The notes beneath the pieces are model-generated. The model saw nothing but the letters and a program-made list of their open reading frames with translations, ran no database searches and was not told where the DNA came from. This document shows positions 6,836 through 15,485 of a DNA stretch of 64,000 bases, piece after piece. Source of the stretch: Clostridia bacterium (GTDB taxonomy: Bacteria; Bacillota_A; Clostridia; Christensenellales; Aristaeellaceae); assembly GCA_017518705.1 (NCBI GenBank), contig JAFWUC010000056.1, positions 1-64,000 on the forward strand. The letters run 5' to 3'. A program made the translations under genes and the position numbers. The first letter of the stretch is position 1; each line of letters begins with the position of its first letter.

Positions 6836-8818
6836 ATGAATTCCAACATCAAGTCCGCGGCCGACCTGCGCCGCATGTACCTCAAATTCTTCGAGAGCAA
6901 GGGCCACAAGGTGATCCCATCCGCCTCCGTCATACCGGAGAACGACCCCACCGTGCTGTTCACCACCGCGGGCATGCATCCCCTGGTGCCCTACCTGCTG
7001 GGCGCGAAGCACCCCATGGGCACCCGCCTGACGGACGTGCAGAAGTGCATCCGCACCGGCGACATCGACGAAGTGGGCGACGCCAGCCACTGCACCTTCT
7101 TCGAGATGCTGGGCAACTGGTCCCTGGGCGACTACTTCAAGAAGGAAGCCATCTCCTGGAGCTGGGAGTTCCTGACCAGCCCCGAGTACCTGGGCCTGGA
7201 CAAGGACAAACTGGCCTTCACCGTGTTCGCGGGCGACGACAAGGCGCCCCGCGACGAAGAGGCCGCGTCCTACTGGAAAGAGTGCGGCGTAAAGGAAGAC
7301 CACATCTTCTACCTGGGCGCCAAACACAACTGGTGGGGACCCGCCGGCACCACCGGCCCCTGCGGCCCCGACACCGAGATGTTCATAATCAAGGACGTGC
7401 CGCCCTGCTCTCCCGAGTGCTCTCCCGCGTGTTCCTGCGGCAGGTACCTGGAGATCTGGAACGACGTGTTCATGCAGTACAACAAGCAGGCGGACGGCTC
7501 TTTCCCGCCCCTGGAGCAGAAGAACGTGGACACCGGCATGGGTCTTGAGCGCACCATCGGCGTGCTGCTGGGCGCGAAGACCGTGTACGAGACCGACCTG
7601 TTCAGCGGCATAATCGCGAAGATCGAGGAACTGAGCGGCAAAAAGTACGCCGACAACGACGAATACACCCGCTCCTTCCGCATCATCGCCGACCATATGC
7701 GCACCGCCACCATGATAATCGGCGACGACAGGGGCATCACCCCCTCCAACGTGGACCAGGGCTACGTGTTAAGGCGCCTCATCCGCCGCAGCGTGCGCCA
7801 CGGCATGAAGCTGGACATGCCCGAAGGCTTCACCGCCCTTCTCGCCGAGGTCATAGTGGATCAGTACAGGGACGTGTATCCCGAGCTCACTCGCAACAGC
7901 GAGTTCATAAAGACCCAGCTGCTGCTGGAGGAGGAGCGCTTCCAGAAGACGCTCAAGCAGGGCATGAAGGAGTTTGACAAGCTGATAGGCAACATCGCCC
8001 GCCAGAAGGGCGCCGTCGCTCCCGTGCTGGAGAAGCTGAATGCCAAAGAAGACGCCTCCGAAGCCATCGCCGCCGCCCTAAAGCAGCTGCCGCCCCGCCC
8101 GGAATTTCTGCCCCTTATCGAGCAGCTCAAACAGGGAGAAAACGCGCCCGAGCTCAAAACCGAGTGCGAAAAGTTCCTTGCGGGCCTTGAGATGATCGAC
8201 GGACGCAGCGCCTTCAAGCTTTACGACACCTACGGCTTCCCCATCGAGATCACCGTGGAACTCGCGGCGGAAAAGGGCCTTAAGGTGGACGAAGAGGGCT
8301 TCAACGAGCGCTTCAAGCAGCACCAGCAGGCCTCCCACGCCGGCGCCGAGCAGAAGTTCGCTTCCGGCATGGCCGACCACCAGGACAAGACCGTCAAGCT
8401 CCACACCGCCACCCACCTGCTCCACGCCGCGCTCAGGAAGGTGCTGGGCGACGAAGTGGCCCAGAAGGGCTCCAACATCACCACCGAGCGCCTGAGGTTC
8501 GACTTCTCCTTCGGCAGGAAGATGACCCCCGAAGAGATAAAGGAAGTCGAAGGCCTGGTAAACGAGTGGATCAAGGCCGCCGCGCCCATCTCCTGCGAGG
8601 AGATGACCGTGCCCGAAGCCAAGGCGCAGGGCGCCATCGGCCTGTTCGAGAGCAAGTACGGCGAGAGGGTCCGGGTGTACACCATGGGCAGCTACTCCAA
8701 GGAGATCTGCTCCGGCCCCCACGCGGGCAACACCTCCGAGCTCAAGAGCTTCAGGATACTGAAAGAGGAGTCTTCCTCCGCAGGCGTGCGCCGCATCAAG
8801 GCCGTCATCGAAGGCTAA
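6836..8818 (+). CDS. alaS: Alanyl-tRNA synthetase, short form lacking the C-terminal C-Ala domain
   Basis: 660 residues against about 870-880 for typical bacterial AlaRS. The class II catalytic core (GHKVIPSASVIPENDPTVLFTTAGMH; CTFFEMLGNWSLGDYF; NVDTGMGLERT) and tRNA-recognition region are intact. An extra Lys/Glu-rich insert occurs at about residues 385-450. The editing domain keeps its zinc residues H523, H527, C625 and H629 and therefore probably clears Ser/Gly-tRNA(Ala). The protein ends at GVRRIKAVIEG, exactly where the DHHA1/C-Ala oligomerisation domain would begin. A terminator follows 16 bp later, so this is not a frameshift. No T-box leader is present. Confidence 0.95.
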   Translation: MNSNIKSAADLRRMYLKFFESKGHKVIPSASVIPENDPTVLFTTAGMHPLVPYLLGAKHPMGTRLTDVQKCIRTGDIDEVGDASHCTFFEMLGNWSLGDYFKKEAISWSWEFLTSPEYLGLDKDKLAFTVFAGDDKAPRDEEAASYWKECGVKEDHIFYLGAKHNWWGPAGTTGPCGPDTEMFIIKDVPPCSPECSPACSCGRYLEIWNDVFMQYNKQADGSFPPLEQKNVDTGMGLERTIGVLLGAKTVYETDLFSGIIAKIEELSGKKYADNDEYTRSFRIIADHMRTATMIIGDDRGITPSNVDQGYVLRRLIRRSVRHGMKLDMPEGFTALLAEVIVDQYRDVYPELTRNSEFIKTQLLLEEERFQKTLKQGMKEFDKLIGNIARQKGAVAPVLEKLNAKEDASEAIAAALKQLPPRPEFLPLIEQLKQGENAPELKTECEKFLAGLEMIDGRSAFKLYDTYGFPIEITVELAAEKGLKVDEEGFNERFKQHQQASHAGAEQKFASGMADHQDKTVKLHTATHLLHAALRKVLGDEVAQKGSNITTERLRFDFSFGRKMTPEEIKEVEGLVNEWIKAAAPISCEEMTVPEAKAQGAIGLFESKYGERVRVYTMGSYSKEICSGPHAGNTSELKSFRILKEESSSAGVRRIKAVIEG

Positions 8819-8833
8819 AAATACAAAACATAT

Positions 8834-8867
8834 GCCCGTCCGCGGAAACTGCGCGGGCGGGCGTTTT
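8834..8867 (+). terminator. Rho-independent terminator after alaS
   Basis: GCCCGTCCGCG pairs with CGCGGGCGGGC (one G-U) across a 7-nt loop, followed by GTTTT. It overlaps the leader of the SDR gene. Confidence 0.75.
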
Positions 8868-8879
8868 ATGAGGAAAAGC

Positions 8880-9641
8880 ATGAAAAACATAGCGATAATC
8901 AGCGGGGCGTCGTCAGGCATGGGCAAAAGGTTCGTCGAGACGCTTAACGAGTACGGCGTGTTCGACGAGGTGTGGGCGGCGGCGCGCAGGAAGGAAGCGC
9001 TGGAAAAACTGGCCTGCCCCTATCCCGTAAAGCCCGTGGCGCTGGACCTGGCAAAGCCGGAGGCGGCGGAGGAGTTTTCCCGCCTGCTGGAAGCGGAAAA
9101 GCCGCAGGTGGGGCTGCTGATAAACGCGGCGGGCTACGGCAAGTTCGACGCGGTCACGGACGTCCCGCTTAACGACAACCTGGGCATGGTGGACCTTAAC
9201 TGCCGGGCGCTGATCGCCCTGAATCAGCTGTGCGTCCCGTATATGGCGAAGGGCGGGCTTATCATCAACATCGCCTCCATGGCGGCGTTCCAGCCTATAC
9301 CATACATCGCCGTGTACGGCGCCACAAAGGCGTTCGTGCTCAGCTACAGCCGCGCCCTCAACCGCGAGCTTAAGGACGTCGACGTGATGGCGGTGTGCCC
9401 GTTCTGGACGAAGACCGCGTTTTTCGAGCGCGCGGTGAGCGAAAACAGCGTGGTAAAGAAGTACGCCGTGATGTACAGGCCCGAGGACATAGTCGCACAA
9501 ACCTGGAAGGACGCGAAAAAGCGCAGGGAAGTGAGCGTGTACGGCTTTACCGCGAAGGGACAGAGGCTGCTGGTCAAACTGCTGCCCCACAGTCTCGTGA
9601 TGCGGGTGTGGATGAAGCAGCAGGGGCTGAAGGCGAAGTGA
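8880..9641 (+). CDS. Short-chain dehydrogenase/reductase (SDR)
   Basis: 253 residues. The classical SDR fold shows the cofactor loop SGASSGMG (residues 8-15), NAAG after strand 4, catalytic Ser in IINIASMAAF, and the YGATK Tyr-Lys pair. It oxidises or reduces a small alcohol/carbonyl with NAD(P); the substrate cannot be inferred. It is likely cytosolic, although the end is basic and partly hydrophobic (LLVKLLPHSLVMRVWMKQQ). Start 8880 has GAGG upstream; the in-frame ATG at 8868 is possible. A terminator lies just upstream, so it may be weakly expressed from alaS read-through or from its own promoter. Confidence 0.88.
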   Translation: MKNIAIISGASSGMGKRFVETLNEYGVFDEVWAAARRKEALEKLACPYPVKPVALDLAKPEAAEEFSRLLEAEKPQVGLLINAAGYGKFDAVTDVPLNDNLGMVDLNCRALIALNQLCVPYMAKGGLIINIASMAAFQPIPYIAVYGATKAFVLSYSRALNRELKDVDVMAVCPFWTKTAFFERAVSENSVVKKYAVMYRPEDIVAQTWKDAKKRREVSVYGFTAKGQRLLVKLLPHSLVMRVWMKQQGLKAK

Positions 9642-9650
9642 GGGGTTGAT

Positions 9651-9740
9651 AGCTGTTAGCTGTTAGCTTTTAGCTGTCAGAGCGGCTTCGCCGCCGTCGT
9701 TGGTCATTAGTCATTGATCGTCCGCTATGCAGCGGACAAA
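9651..9740 (+). repeat. Composite repeat: four AGCT heptamers, hairpin, four TTGGTCA-type heptamers, hairpin
   Basis: AGCTGTT, AGCTGTT, AGCTTTT, AGCTGTC (9651-9678) is followed by GCGGCttcGCCGC, then GCCGTCG, TTGGTCA, TTAGTCA, TTGATCG (9693-9720), then the hairpin GTCCGCT/AGCGGAC and ACAAAG. The order is the same as at 209-310, but both hairpin stems are different in sequence. Confidence 0.85.
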
Positions 9741-9768
9741 GCAACCCGGCTGACGCGCCGCCGAATAA

Positions 9769-9796
9769 GAAAAACCGCCCGAAAGGCGGTTTTTTC
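9769..9796. terminator. Bidirectional terminator between the SDR gene and the ABC exporter gene
   Basis: AAAAACCGCC, loop CGAAA, GGCGGTTTTTT. Both strands end in a T run; the flanking genes converge. Confidence 0.9.
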
Positions 9797-9820
9797 ATGC
9801 AGTCGCGATCATCGTCCGCG

Positions 9821-9856
9821 CCGCGTCATTGCGAGGCAAGCCTCGCAATGACGCGG
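9821..9856 (+). repeat. CGTCATTGCGA module, fully palindromic copy
   Basis: A perfect 17-bp inverted repeat (9821-9837 and 9840-9856) with a 2-base loop contains GTCATTGCGAGGC. The following GCGGCAA resembles the right arm seen in other copies. It sits just after the terminator at the 3' end of the exporter gene. Confidence 0.8.
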
Positions 9857-9865
9857 CAAATGTGG

Positions 9866-11707
9866 TTAAGCGTCAGCCTTGCTGAACTGCGTCTCGTACA
9901 GCTCCTGATACGTGCCGCCCGCGTGCACGAGGTCGCTGTGCTTTCCGCGTTCGACGATCCGCCCGTCCCGGACCACCAGTATCTCGTCCGCGGCCAGAAT
10001 GGTGGACAGGCGGTGGGCGATGAGTATGCTGGTGCGCTCCTCGATAAGCGGGTTGATGGCGGCCTGTATGGCGGCTTCACTTATGGAGTCCAGCGCGGAG
10101 GTGGCTTCGTCGAATATCAGCAGGGCGGGGTCCTTGAGCAGCACGCGGGCGATGGAGATGCGCTGCTTTTCGCCGCCGGAGAGCTTGAGCCCGCGGTTGC
10201 CCACCATGGTGTCCAGTCCGTCGGGCTGGTTCTTAATGAAGTCGTAGATATTCGCCTTTTTGCAGGCTTCCACCATCTCCTCCTCGGTGGCGCCGGGCTT
10301 GGCGTAGCTCAGGTTGTCGCGTATGGTGCCGTTGAACAGGTAGGTCTCCTGGGTCACCACGCCGATCTCGTCCCTTAAGGAGGCCAGGGTGTAGTCCCTT
10401 ACGTCGCCGCCGTCGAACTTGACCGAGCCGCCGCACACGTCCCACAGGCGGGGGATCAGGTTGACTATGGTGCTCTTGCCGCTTCCGCTGGGGCCGACGA
10501 TCGCGATGCAGTCGCCGCTTTTGAGCTCAAAGGAAATGTCCTTAAGTATGTCCCGCTTGCCGTCGTAGGAAAAGTCCACGTGCTCGAAGCGGACTTCGCC
10601 TTTGGCGTTTGTGAGCTCCTTCGCGCCGGGCTTGTCGTCTATCTCCGGCTTCATGTCGTAATACTCGAATATGCGGGTGAACATGGCCATGGAGCGGATC
10701 CAGTCCACCTGGATGTTGAGCAGGCTGTTCACGGGGCCGTACATGCGCCCCAGCAGCGCCACCAGCACGGTGATGTCGCCCACGGTCAGGTCGTAGCCGT
10801 GCTCCATCATAAGTATGCCGCCCACCAGGTACAGCAGCATGGGTCCGATGGCGGTCAGGGTGCTCAGCAGCATGAAGAACCAGCGGCCCGCCATCCTTTC
10901 GCGGATGTTCAGCTTTATCATGCGGCCGTTGGCTTCCTCATAGCGCCGGTACTCCGCCTTTTCCCGCCCGAACAGCTTGGTCAGCAGCTGGCCGCTCACG
11001 GAGAGCGTCTCGTTGAGTATGCCGTTTATCTCGTCGTTGCACGCCTGGGCTTCGCTGGCGAGCTTCCAGCGGGTCTTGCCCGCCATGCGGGTGGGCAGGG
11101 TGAACAGGGGCACCACCACCAGGCCCACCAGCGCCAGTATCCAGTTTTTCTGGAACATGGCGATCACCGCCACCACCAGGGTGATGGTGTTGGACAGGAT
11201 GGAGGCGAAGGTGCCGGTCACCACCGACTCCACGCCCGATATGTCGCTGGTCATGCGGGTGATTATGTCGCCCTGGTTGGCGGAGGTGTAGAAGCGCTGG
11301 CTCATCTTCTGCAGGTGGCGGTACATCTGGTTGCGCATGTCGTAGGAGATGTGCTGGGCGATCCAGGTGTTCAGGTAATTCTGGCCCACGCCTATCAGGT
11401 TGCTCATGAGGTGCAGCCCCAGGGACAGGATTATCAGCCTTACCAGCGCCGCGACGCCCGCGCCTATCCAGCCGCCTATGCTCTTGCCCGTCAGAACGTC
11501 GACTATGCTGCCGGTCAGTATGGAGGGGAACAGGCTGCACACGCTGGCCACCGCGATGCACGCCAGCACCAGCGCCAGCTGCTTCCAGTAAGGCTTAAGG
11601 TAGGAAAACACCCGCTTGAGCAGCGCCCCGGTGACTTTGGGGGAGTTCTTTTTTTCCTCGTCGGTCAGGTAACTTGCCCGGCCCATGTGCCCGCGTCCGC
11701 CCTGCAT
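9866..11707 (-). CDS. ABC exporter (fused transmembrane and ATPase half-transporter)
   Basis: 613 residues. The type IV exporter transmembrane domain (about 45-330, six helices) carries the coupling segment MRNQMYRHLQKMSQRFYTSANQGDIITRM. The ATPase domain (about 370-613) has Walker A GPSGSGKST, Q-loop VTQETYLF, signature LSGGEKQR, Walker B ALLIFDEATSALD and switch His IAHRLST. It works as a homo- or heterodimer exporting lipids, peptides or drugs; substrate unknown. Start 11707 follows AAAGGAGTGG; an upstream extension in the same frame overlaps the divergent promoters and is rejected. It has its own sigma-A promoter and diverges from asnA. Confidence 0.95.
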   Translation of the reverse strand: MQGGRGHMGRASYLTDEEKKNSPKVTGALLKRVFSYLKPYWKQLALVLACIAVASVCSLFPSILTGSIVDVLTGKSIGGWIGAGVAALVRLIILSLGLHLMSNLIGVGQNYLNTWIAQHISYDMRNQMYRHLQKMSQRFYTSANQGDIITRMTSDISGVESVVTGTFASILSNTITLVVAVIAMFQKNWILALVGLVVVPLFTLPTRMAGKTRWKLASEAQACNDEINGILNETLSVSGQLLTKLFGREKAEYRRYEEANGRMIKLNIRERMAGRWFFMLLSTLTAIGPMLLYLVGGILMMEHGYDLTVGDITVLVALLGRMYGPVNSLLNIQVDWIRSMAMFTRIFEYYDMKPEIDDKPGAKELTNAKGEVRFEHVDFSYDGKRDILKDISFELKSGDCIAIVGPSGSGKSTIVNLIPRLWDVCGGSVKFDGGDVRDYTLASLRDEIGVVTQETYLFNGTIRDNLSYAKPGATEEEMVEACKKANIYDFIKNQPDGLDTMVGNRGLKLSGGEKQRISIARVLLKDPALLIFDEATSALDSISEAAIQAAINPLIEERTSILIAHRLSTILAADEILVVRDGRIVERGKHSDLVHAGGTYQELYETQFSKADA

Positions 11708-11740
11708 ATGACCACTCCTTTTATGTTCGTCTTTGCGGAA

Positions 11741-11769
11741 ATAATAGCACAACGGCGCCGCCTTTTCAA
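11741..11769 (-). promoter_or_regulatory. Promoter of the ABC exporter gene
   Basis: Minus strand TTGAAA (11764-11769), 17 bp, TATTAT (11741-11746). Confidence 0.7.
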
Positions 11770-11814
11770 GCGCAAGCCTTACATACCGGCGCGATTGCAC
11801 AGACGCGGGCATAC

Positions 11815-11843
11815 TTGCGGCGTTCTTCGTTTTGTGCTATAAT
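11815..11843 (+). promoter_or_regulatory. Promoter of asnA
   Basis: TTGCGG (11815-11820), 17 bp, TATAAT (11838-11843); back-to-back with the exporter promoter. Confidence 0.7.
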
Positions 11844-11874
11844 TAAATATCTGTTTATAATTGGGAGATCAGGT

Positions 11875-12885
11875 ATGAACGGCACATATATTCCCGAAGG
11901 ATACAAAAGCCTGCTGGACGTCCGTGAGACCCAGAAGGCCATCAAATACGTGAAGGACAGCTTCGAAAGGGTGTTCTCTTCCGCCATGGGGCTGGAGAGG
12001 GTGTCCGCGCCTTTGTTCGTGGACGCGTCCAGCGGCCTTAACGACAACTTGAACGGCGTGGAGCGCCCCGTGAGCTTCGGAGTCAAGAACGCGGACGCCG
12101 CCACCATGGAGATCGTCCACTCCCTGGCCAAGTGGAAGCGCCAGGCGCTCAGGGATTACGGCTTCAAGCCCGGCGAAGGCCTGTATACGGACATGAACGC
12201 CATCCGCCGGGACGAGGACATGGACAACCTGCACTCCATATACGTGGACCAGTGGGACTGGGAAAAGGTGATCACCCGCGCCCAGCGCACCAGGGAATAC
12301 CTGGAGGACACCGTAAAGGTGATCTGCCGCGCCCTGGCCGCCACGGAGCTGGCCGCCACCGCCATGTTCCCCGCGCTGACGCCTTCCATAAACCCCTCCG
12401 TCACATTCATAAGCGCCTTCGAGCTGGAGGAGATGTATCCCGGCCTCACGCCCCGCCAGAGGGAGGACGCCGCCGCCCGCAGGTTCGGCACCATATTCAT
12501 AGAGAACATCGGCTGCCCCCTGAAGAGCGGCCAGCCCCACGACGGGCGCGCCCCGGACTACGACGACTGGAGCCTGAACGGGGACATCATCGTGTGGAAC
12601 GAGGTGCTGGGCAGAGCGTTTGAGATCAGCTCCATGGGCATCCGCGTGGACGAGGAGTCCCTAAGGCGCCAGCTGGAGGCCAGCGGGCACACCGAGCGGG
12701 CGGAGCTGCCCTTCCACAGGGACCTGCTTAACGGCAACATGCCCCTCACCATAGGCGGAGGCCTGGGCCAGAGCCGCATCTGCATGCTGATACTCAAAAA
12801 GTGCCACATAGGCGAAGTGCAGTCCAGCTTCTGGGACGAGGAGACGCGGTCTATCTGCGAGAAGAACGACGTAAGGCTATTGTAG
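11875..12885 (+). CDS. asnA: Aspartate-ammonia ligase (asparagine synthetase A)
   Basis: 336 residues, family length about 330-340. It is class II aaRS-like: YIPEGYKSLLDVRETQKAIKYVKDSFE, LNDNLNGVERPVSF, VHSLAKWKRQALRDYGF, LYTDMNAIRRDE, SVYVDQWDWE-type motif (SIYVDQWDWEKVI), and the C-terminal LTIGGGLGQSRICMLIL ATP motif. It makes asparagine from aspartate, ammonia and ATP. The start at 11875 is downstream of the promoter and of GGGAGATC; in-frame upstream codons precede the promoter and are rejected. A heptamer array begins inside the stop codon. Confidence 0.96.
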   Translation: MNGTYIPEGYKSLLDVRETQKAIKYVKDSFERVFSSAMGLERVSAPLFVDASSGLNDNLNGVERPVSFGVKNADAATMEIVHSLAKWKRQALRDYGFKPGEGLYTDMNAIRRDEDMDNLHSIYVDQWDWEKVITRAQRTREYLEDTVKVICRALAATELAATAMFPALTPSINPSVTFISAFELEEMYPGLTPRQREDAAARRFGTIFIENIGCPLKSGQPHDGRAPDYDDWSLNGDIIVWNEVLGRAFEISSMGIRVDEESLRRQLEASGHTERAELPFHRDLLNGNMPLTIGGGLGQSRICMLILKKCHIGEVQSSFWDEETRSICEKNDVRLL

Positions 12886-12975
12886 CTTTCAGCTGTCAGC
12901 TTTTAGCTGCGAGAGACGCCTGCGGCGTCATTGCGAGGCCGCATGCCGCGGCATACAGCCGTCTTCCGGGCGGAC
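12884..12975 (+). repeat. AGCT heptamer array abutting asnA, merging into a CGTCATTGCGA module
   Basis: AGCTTTC, AGCTGTC, AGCTTTT, AGCTGCG (12884-12911) begins within the asnA TAG. GAGAG and the hairpin ACGCCtgcGGCGT follow, whose right arm runs directly into CATTGCGAGG. The GGCCGC/GCGGC stem after that is degenerate and the right arm is lost. No gene or clear terminator is seen between asnA and ychF. Confidence 0.75.
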
Positions 12976-13046
12976 ATTCAAAAACAGTTTAGCGGCGGCG
13001 GAACGCCTCCGCAGGGAACACTAATCATTAGAAGGAGCAAGAAATC

Positions 13047-14144
13047 ATGAAATTAGGCGTGGTCGGGCTTCCCAACGTGGGCAAATCCACTCTGTTCAAC
13101 GCCATCACCAACGCGGGCGCGCAGGCGGCCAACTATCCCTTCTGCACCATCGAGCCCAACACGGGCGTGGTGGCGGTGCCGGACGAAAGGCTGGACGTGC
13201 TGGCCAAAATGTACAATCCCGAAAAATACACTCCCGCCACTCTGGAGTTCGTGGACATCGCGGGCCTGGTAAAGGGCGCCAGCCGGGGCGAGGGCCTGGG
13301 CAACAAGTTCCTGTCCCACATCCGCGAGGTGGACGCCATAGTGCACGTGGTGCGCTGCTTTGAGGACGAGAACGTGATCCACGTGGACGGCAGCGTCGAC
13401 CCCGCCCGCGACATAGAGACCATACAGACCGAGCTGGTGCTGGCGGACATGGAGACCGTGCAGAAGCGCCAGGAAAAGGCCAGCCACCTGCTGAAAAACG
13501 GCGACAAGAAGTACGCGGACGAGGTGGAGACCGCGAACATCGTGCTGGAGCATTTGAACGCCCTCAAGCCCGCCCGCACCGCGCCCCTCAACAAGGAGCA
13601 GCGCGAGATAATGGAAAGCTGGCTGCTGCTCACCTCCAAGAAGGTGGTCTACGCCGCCAACATCTCCGAGGACGACGTGGGCGAAGGCCAGGACGAGCTG
13701 CCCATGGTCAAAAAGGTGCGCGAGATCGCCGAACAGGAGGGCAGCGAAGTGCTGGTTATCTCCGCCAAGATAGAGGAGGAGATCGCGTCCCTCGACCCGG
13801 AGGAAAAGCAGATGTTCCTGGACGAGATGGGCATAGGCAAAAGCGGCCTGGAACGGCTGGTGAAGCTGGGGTACGAACTGCTGGGCTACATCTCCTTCCT
13901 TACCGCCGGACCCAAGGAAGTGCGCGCCTGGACCATAGTCAACGGCACCAAGGCGCCCCAGGCGGCGGGCAAGATCCACACAGACTTTGAAAAGGGCTTT
14001 ATCCGCGCCGAGATAGTGGCCTACGACGACCTGGTCAGGGAAGGCTCCATGGCCGCCTGCAAGGAGAAGGGGCTCATCCGTTCCGAAGGCAAGGACTACG
14101 TGATGAAGGACGGGGACGTGACCCTGTTCCGCTTCAACGTTTAA
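13047..14144 (+). CDS. ychF: Redox-regulated ATPase YchF (OLA1 family)
   Basis: 365 residues, normal length. G1 [15 protein letters not shown], the G3 region [22 protein letters not shown], a coiled-coil insert (about 130-200), and the C-terminal TGS domain (about 280-365, [37 protein letters not shown]). The G4 position lacks the NKxD consensus, as expected for this ATP-preferring Obg relative. It binds the ribosome and is implicated in stress responses. AGAAGGAGC precedes the start; the next gene starts 10 bp after the stop. Confidence 0.96.
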   Translation: MKLGVVGLPNVGKSTLFNAITNAGAQAANYPFCTIEPNTGVVAVPDERLDVLAKMYNPEKYTPATLEFVDIAGLVKGASRGEGLGNKFLSHIREVDAIVHVVRCFEDENVIHVDGSVDPARDIETIQTELVLADMETVQKRQEKASHLLKNGDKKYADEVETANIVLEHLNALKPARTAPLNKEQREIMESWLLLTSKKVVYAANISEDDVGEGQDELPMVKKVREIAEQEGSEVLVISAKIEEEIASLDPEEKQMFLDEMGIGKSGLERLVKLGYELLGYISFLTAGPKEVRAWTIVNGTKAPQAAGKIHTDFEKGFIRAEIVAYDDLVREGSMAACKEKGLIRSEGKDYVMKDGDVTLFRFNV

Positions 14145-14154
14145 GGAGTCAGAA

Positions 14155-15027
14155 ATGTTCAAGACGATCATCGCTTTGCTGCTGGCCGCCTGCATGGCGT
14201 TTTCCGCCTGTCTGGCGGAAGCCCCGCGCACGTTTGAGCTGCTGGGGCAGACCTGGGACGCGGACGCGGAGGAGATCGACCTGGACACCGCGGAGGGCAC
14301 GCTCACCAAAGCGGACCTGGAGTACGTCATCTCCGTGATGCCGAACCTTAAGACCCTCAAAGTGAAGGCGCACAAGGAGCTCCAAAACGACGACGTGACG
14401 CCCCTGGTGGACGCGCACCCGGAGATCACCTTCGTGTGGACGGTGCGCATGAAGGGCTACGAGATCCCCTCCGACGCCACCGCGTTTTCCACCATGGTGG
14501 GGCTCAAGCCCTACACCTGCCTTGTGGACGGCGATCCCGAGATACTCAGGTACGTGCCGGGACTGAGGGCGCTGGACCTGGGGCACCACCACCTGAAGGA
14601 CCTGAGCTTTTTAAGGTTCTTCCCCGAGATGCGCATACTGATACTGGCGGACAACCATATCACCGACATCACCTGGGTGGGCGAGTGCAGGAAGCTGGAG
14701 TACCTGGAGCTGTTCGTGAACAAGATCACGGATATATCCCCCCTGGCAAACTGCACCGAACTGCTGGACGTGAACCTGAGCTGGAACTGGTTTTTGAACG
14801 TGGAGGTGCTTAACAGCTGCCCCAAGCTGGAACGCTTCTGGGACATCGCGGGCTACACTCCCTACACCAAGCAGGTGCAGGCGCTGAGGGACGCCCACCC
14901 GAACGGCATCGAGATCTACATCCGCAAGGAGGGCGGCTCCACGGACGGTCCCTGGCGCAGCCATCCCCGCTACTTCCAGTACAAGGAAATGTTCGACACG
15001 GAAACGTGGAAAGAGTTTACTGATTAA
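14155..15027 (+). CDS. Secreted leucine-rich-repeat protein, paralog 1 of 3
   Basis: 290 residues with an N-terminal signal peptide (about 1-21). A cysteine near the cleavage site (SACLAEA) could make it a lipoprotein, though the lipobox is imperfect. After a short N-terminal domain shared by all three paralogs (LDTAEGTLTKADLEYVISVMPNLKTLKVKAH), internalin-type repeats run from about 135 to 225 (LRALDLGHHHLKDLSFLRFFPEMR; LEYLELFVNKITDISPLANCTELL). A conserved end WRSHPRYFQYKEMFDTETWKEFTD follows. It is probably a surface or periplasm-like binding protein; ligand unknown. AAGGAG lies in the ychF stop region, so it is likely co-transcribed with ychF. Confidence 0.85.
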   Translation: MFKTIIALLLAACMAFSACLAEAPRTFELLGQTWDADAEEIDLDTAEGTLTKADLEYVISVMPNLKTLKVKAHKELQNDDVTPLVDAHPEITFVWTVRMKGYEIPSDATAFSTMVGLKPYTCLVDGDPEILRYVPGLRALDLGHHHLKDLSFLRFFPEMRILILADNHITDITWVGECRKLEYLELFVNKITDISPLANCTELLDVNLSWNWFLNVEVLNSCPKLERFWDIAGYTPYTKQVQALRDAHPNGIEIYIRKEGGSTDGPWRSHPRYFQYKEMFDTETWKEFTD

Positions 15028-15092
15028 AATGCATCGCTGATGCATTTTAATCAAAAATATTGTTTCCGGCGTTTGTCAAACGCCGGAAACAA
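15022..15092 (+). repeat. Pair of perfect hairpins after LRR paralog 1
   Basis: The first stem (15022-15035 with 15039-15052, loop gct) overlaps the stop codon. The second is 16 bp (15060-15075 with 15077-15092). They are joined by AAAAATAT. The same layout, with different stem sequences, follows paralog 2. The first could act as a terminator, although no long T run follows. Confidence 0.8.
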
Positions 15093-15096
15093 TTAA

Positions 15097-15280
15097 GGAA
15101 CGCTTTTTGCTGAAAATCTGCGGATTTTCCGAGCGCAAAAAGCGCAGGGAAAGCTTTTTTACTCCCGGACGGCAAGCTGTCCTTCATAAAAAAGCATCCT
15201 CGGGGCAGCAAAGCCGCCCCTGCGGATAAGAGCAGTACGAAGAGCAGAACGGAAAGCAGAACGGAAAGCCTTCCCCCGAA
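15097..15280 (+). repeat. Inter-LRR repeat block, copy A (without the 59-bp insertion)
   Basis: The block has nested stems: an outer CGCTTTTTGC/GCAAAAAGCG around AAAATCtgcgGATTTT, then a GCTTTTTTA/TAAAAAAGC stem, then GCATCCTC, GGGGCAGC-aaa-GCCGCCCC, TGCGGATAAGAGCAG. Copies B (16517) and C (16799) are near-identical except for a 59-bp insertion after position 15132-equivalent and, in C, a replaced last stem. No gene is seen between 15028 and 15485. Confidence 0.85.
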
Positions 15281-15385
15281 GCGTCATTGCGAAGGCGACT
15301 TGTCGCCTGTGGCAATCCGTACCACATCAGAAAAAGAAACGGATCGCCACGGCATTCCGCAGTCGCGGAAGCCTCGCGATGACGC
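15281..15385. repeat. Inverted pair of CGTCATTGCGA modules upstream of LRR paralog 2
   Basis: The plus-orientation copy 15281-15320 has arms GCGTCATTGCGA and GTGGCAATCCGT around the stem AGGCGACttGTCGCCT. The minus-orientation copy 15339-15385 has arms GCGTCATCGCGA and GGCGATCCGT (read on the minus strand) around TTCCGC/GCGGAA. The two form a large imperfect palindrome with an 18-bp spacer. Confidence 0.8.
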
Positions 15386-15405
15386 ACAGACCAATACCGC
15401 ACGAA

Positions 15406-15433
15406 AGACCATTGACCATCGACCGCTGACCGC
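15406..15433 (-). repeat. Four degenerate GACC heptamers upstream of LRR paralog 2
   Basis: AGACCAT, TGACCAT, CGACCGC, TGACCGC: 28 bp, the inverse-orientation TTGGTCA-type family. A three-unit relic stands at the same place before paralog 3 (17156-17176). Confidence 0.7.
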
Positions 15434-15485
15434 CGGCTGACGCCGCGGCAATCCGTATTATAGAATCGAAGAACAGGGAAAAGCC

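Noticed and set aside
10580..11842. Long open frame antisense to the ABC exporter gene
   Set aside because: It mirrors the codon pattern of the real gene in GC-rich DNA, and is rich in His/Gln/Val with no family features.
13053..14450. 465-codon open frame antisense to ychF
   Set aside because: Shadow of ychF and LRR gene 1; no recognisable protein.
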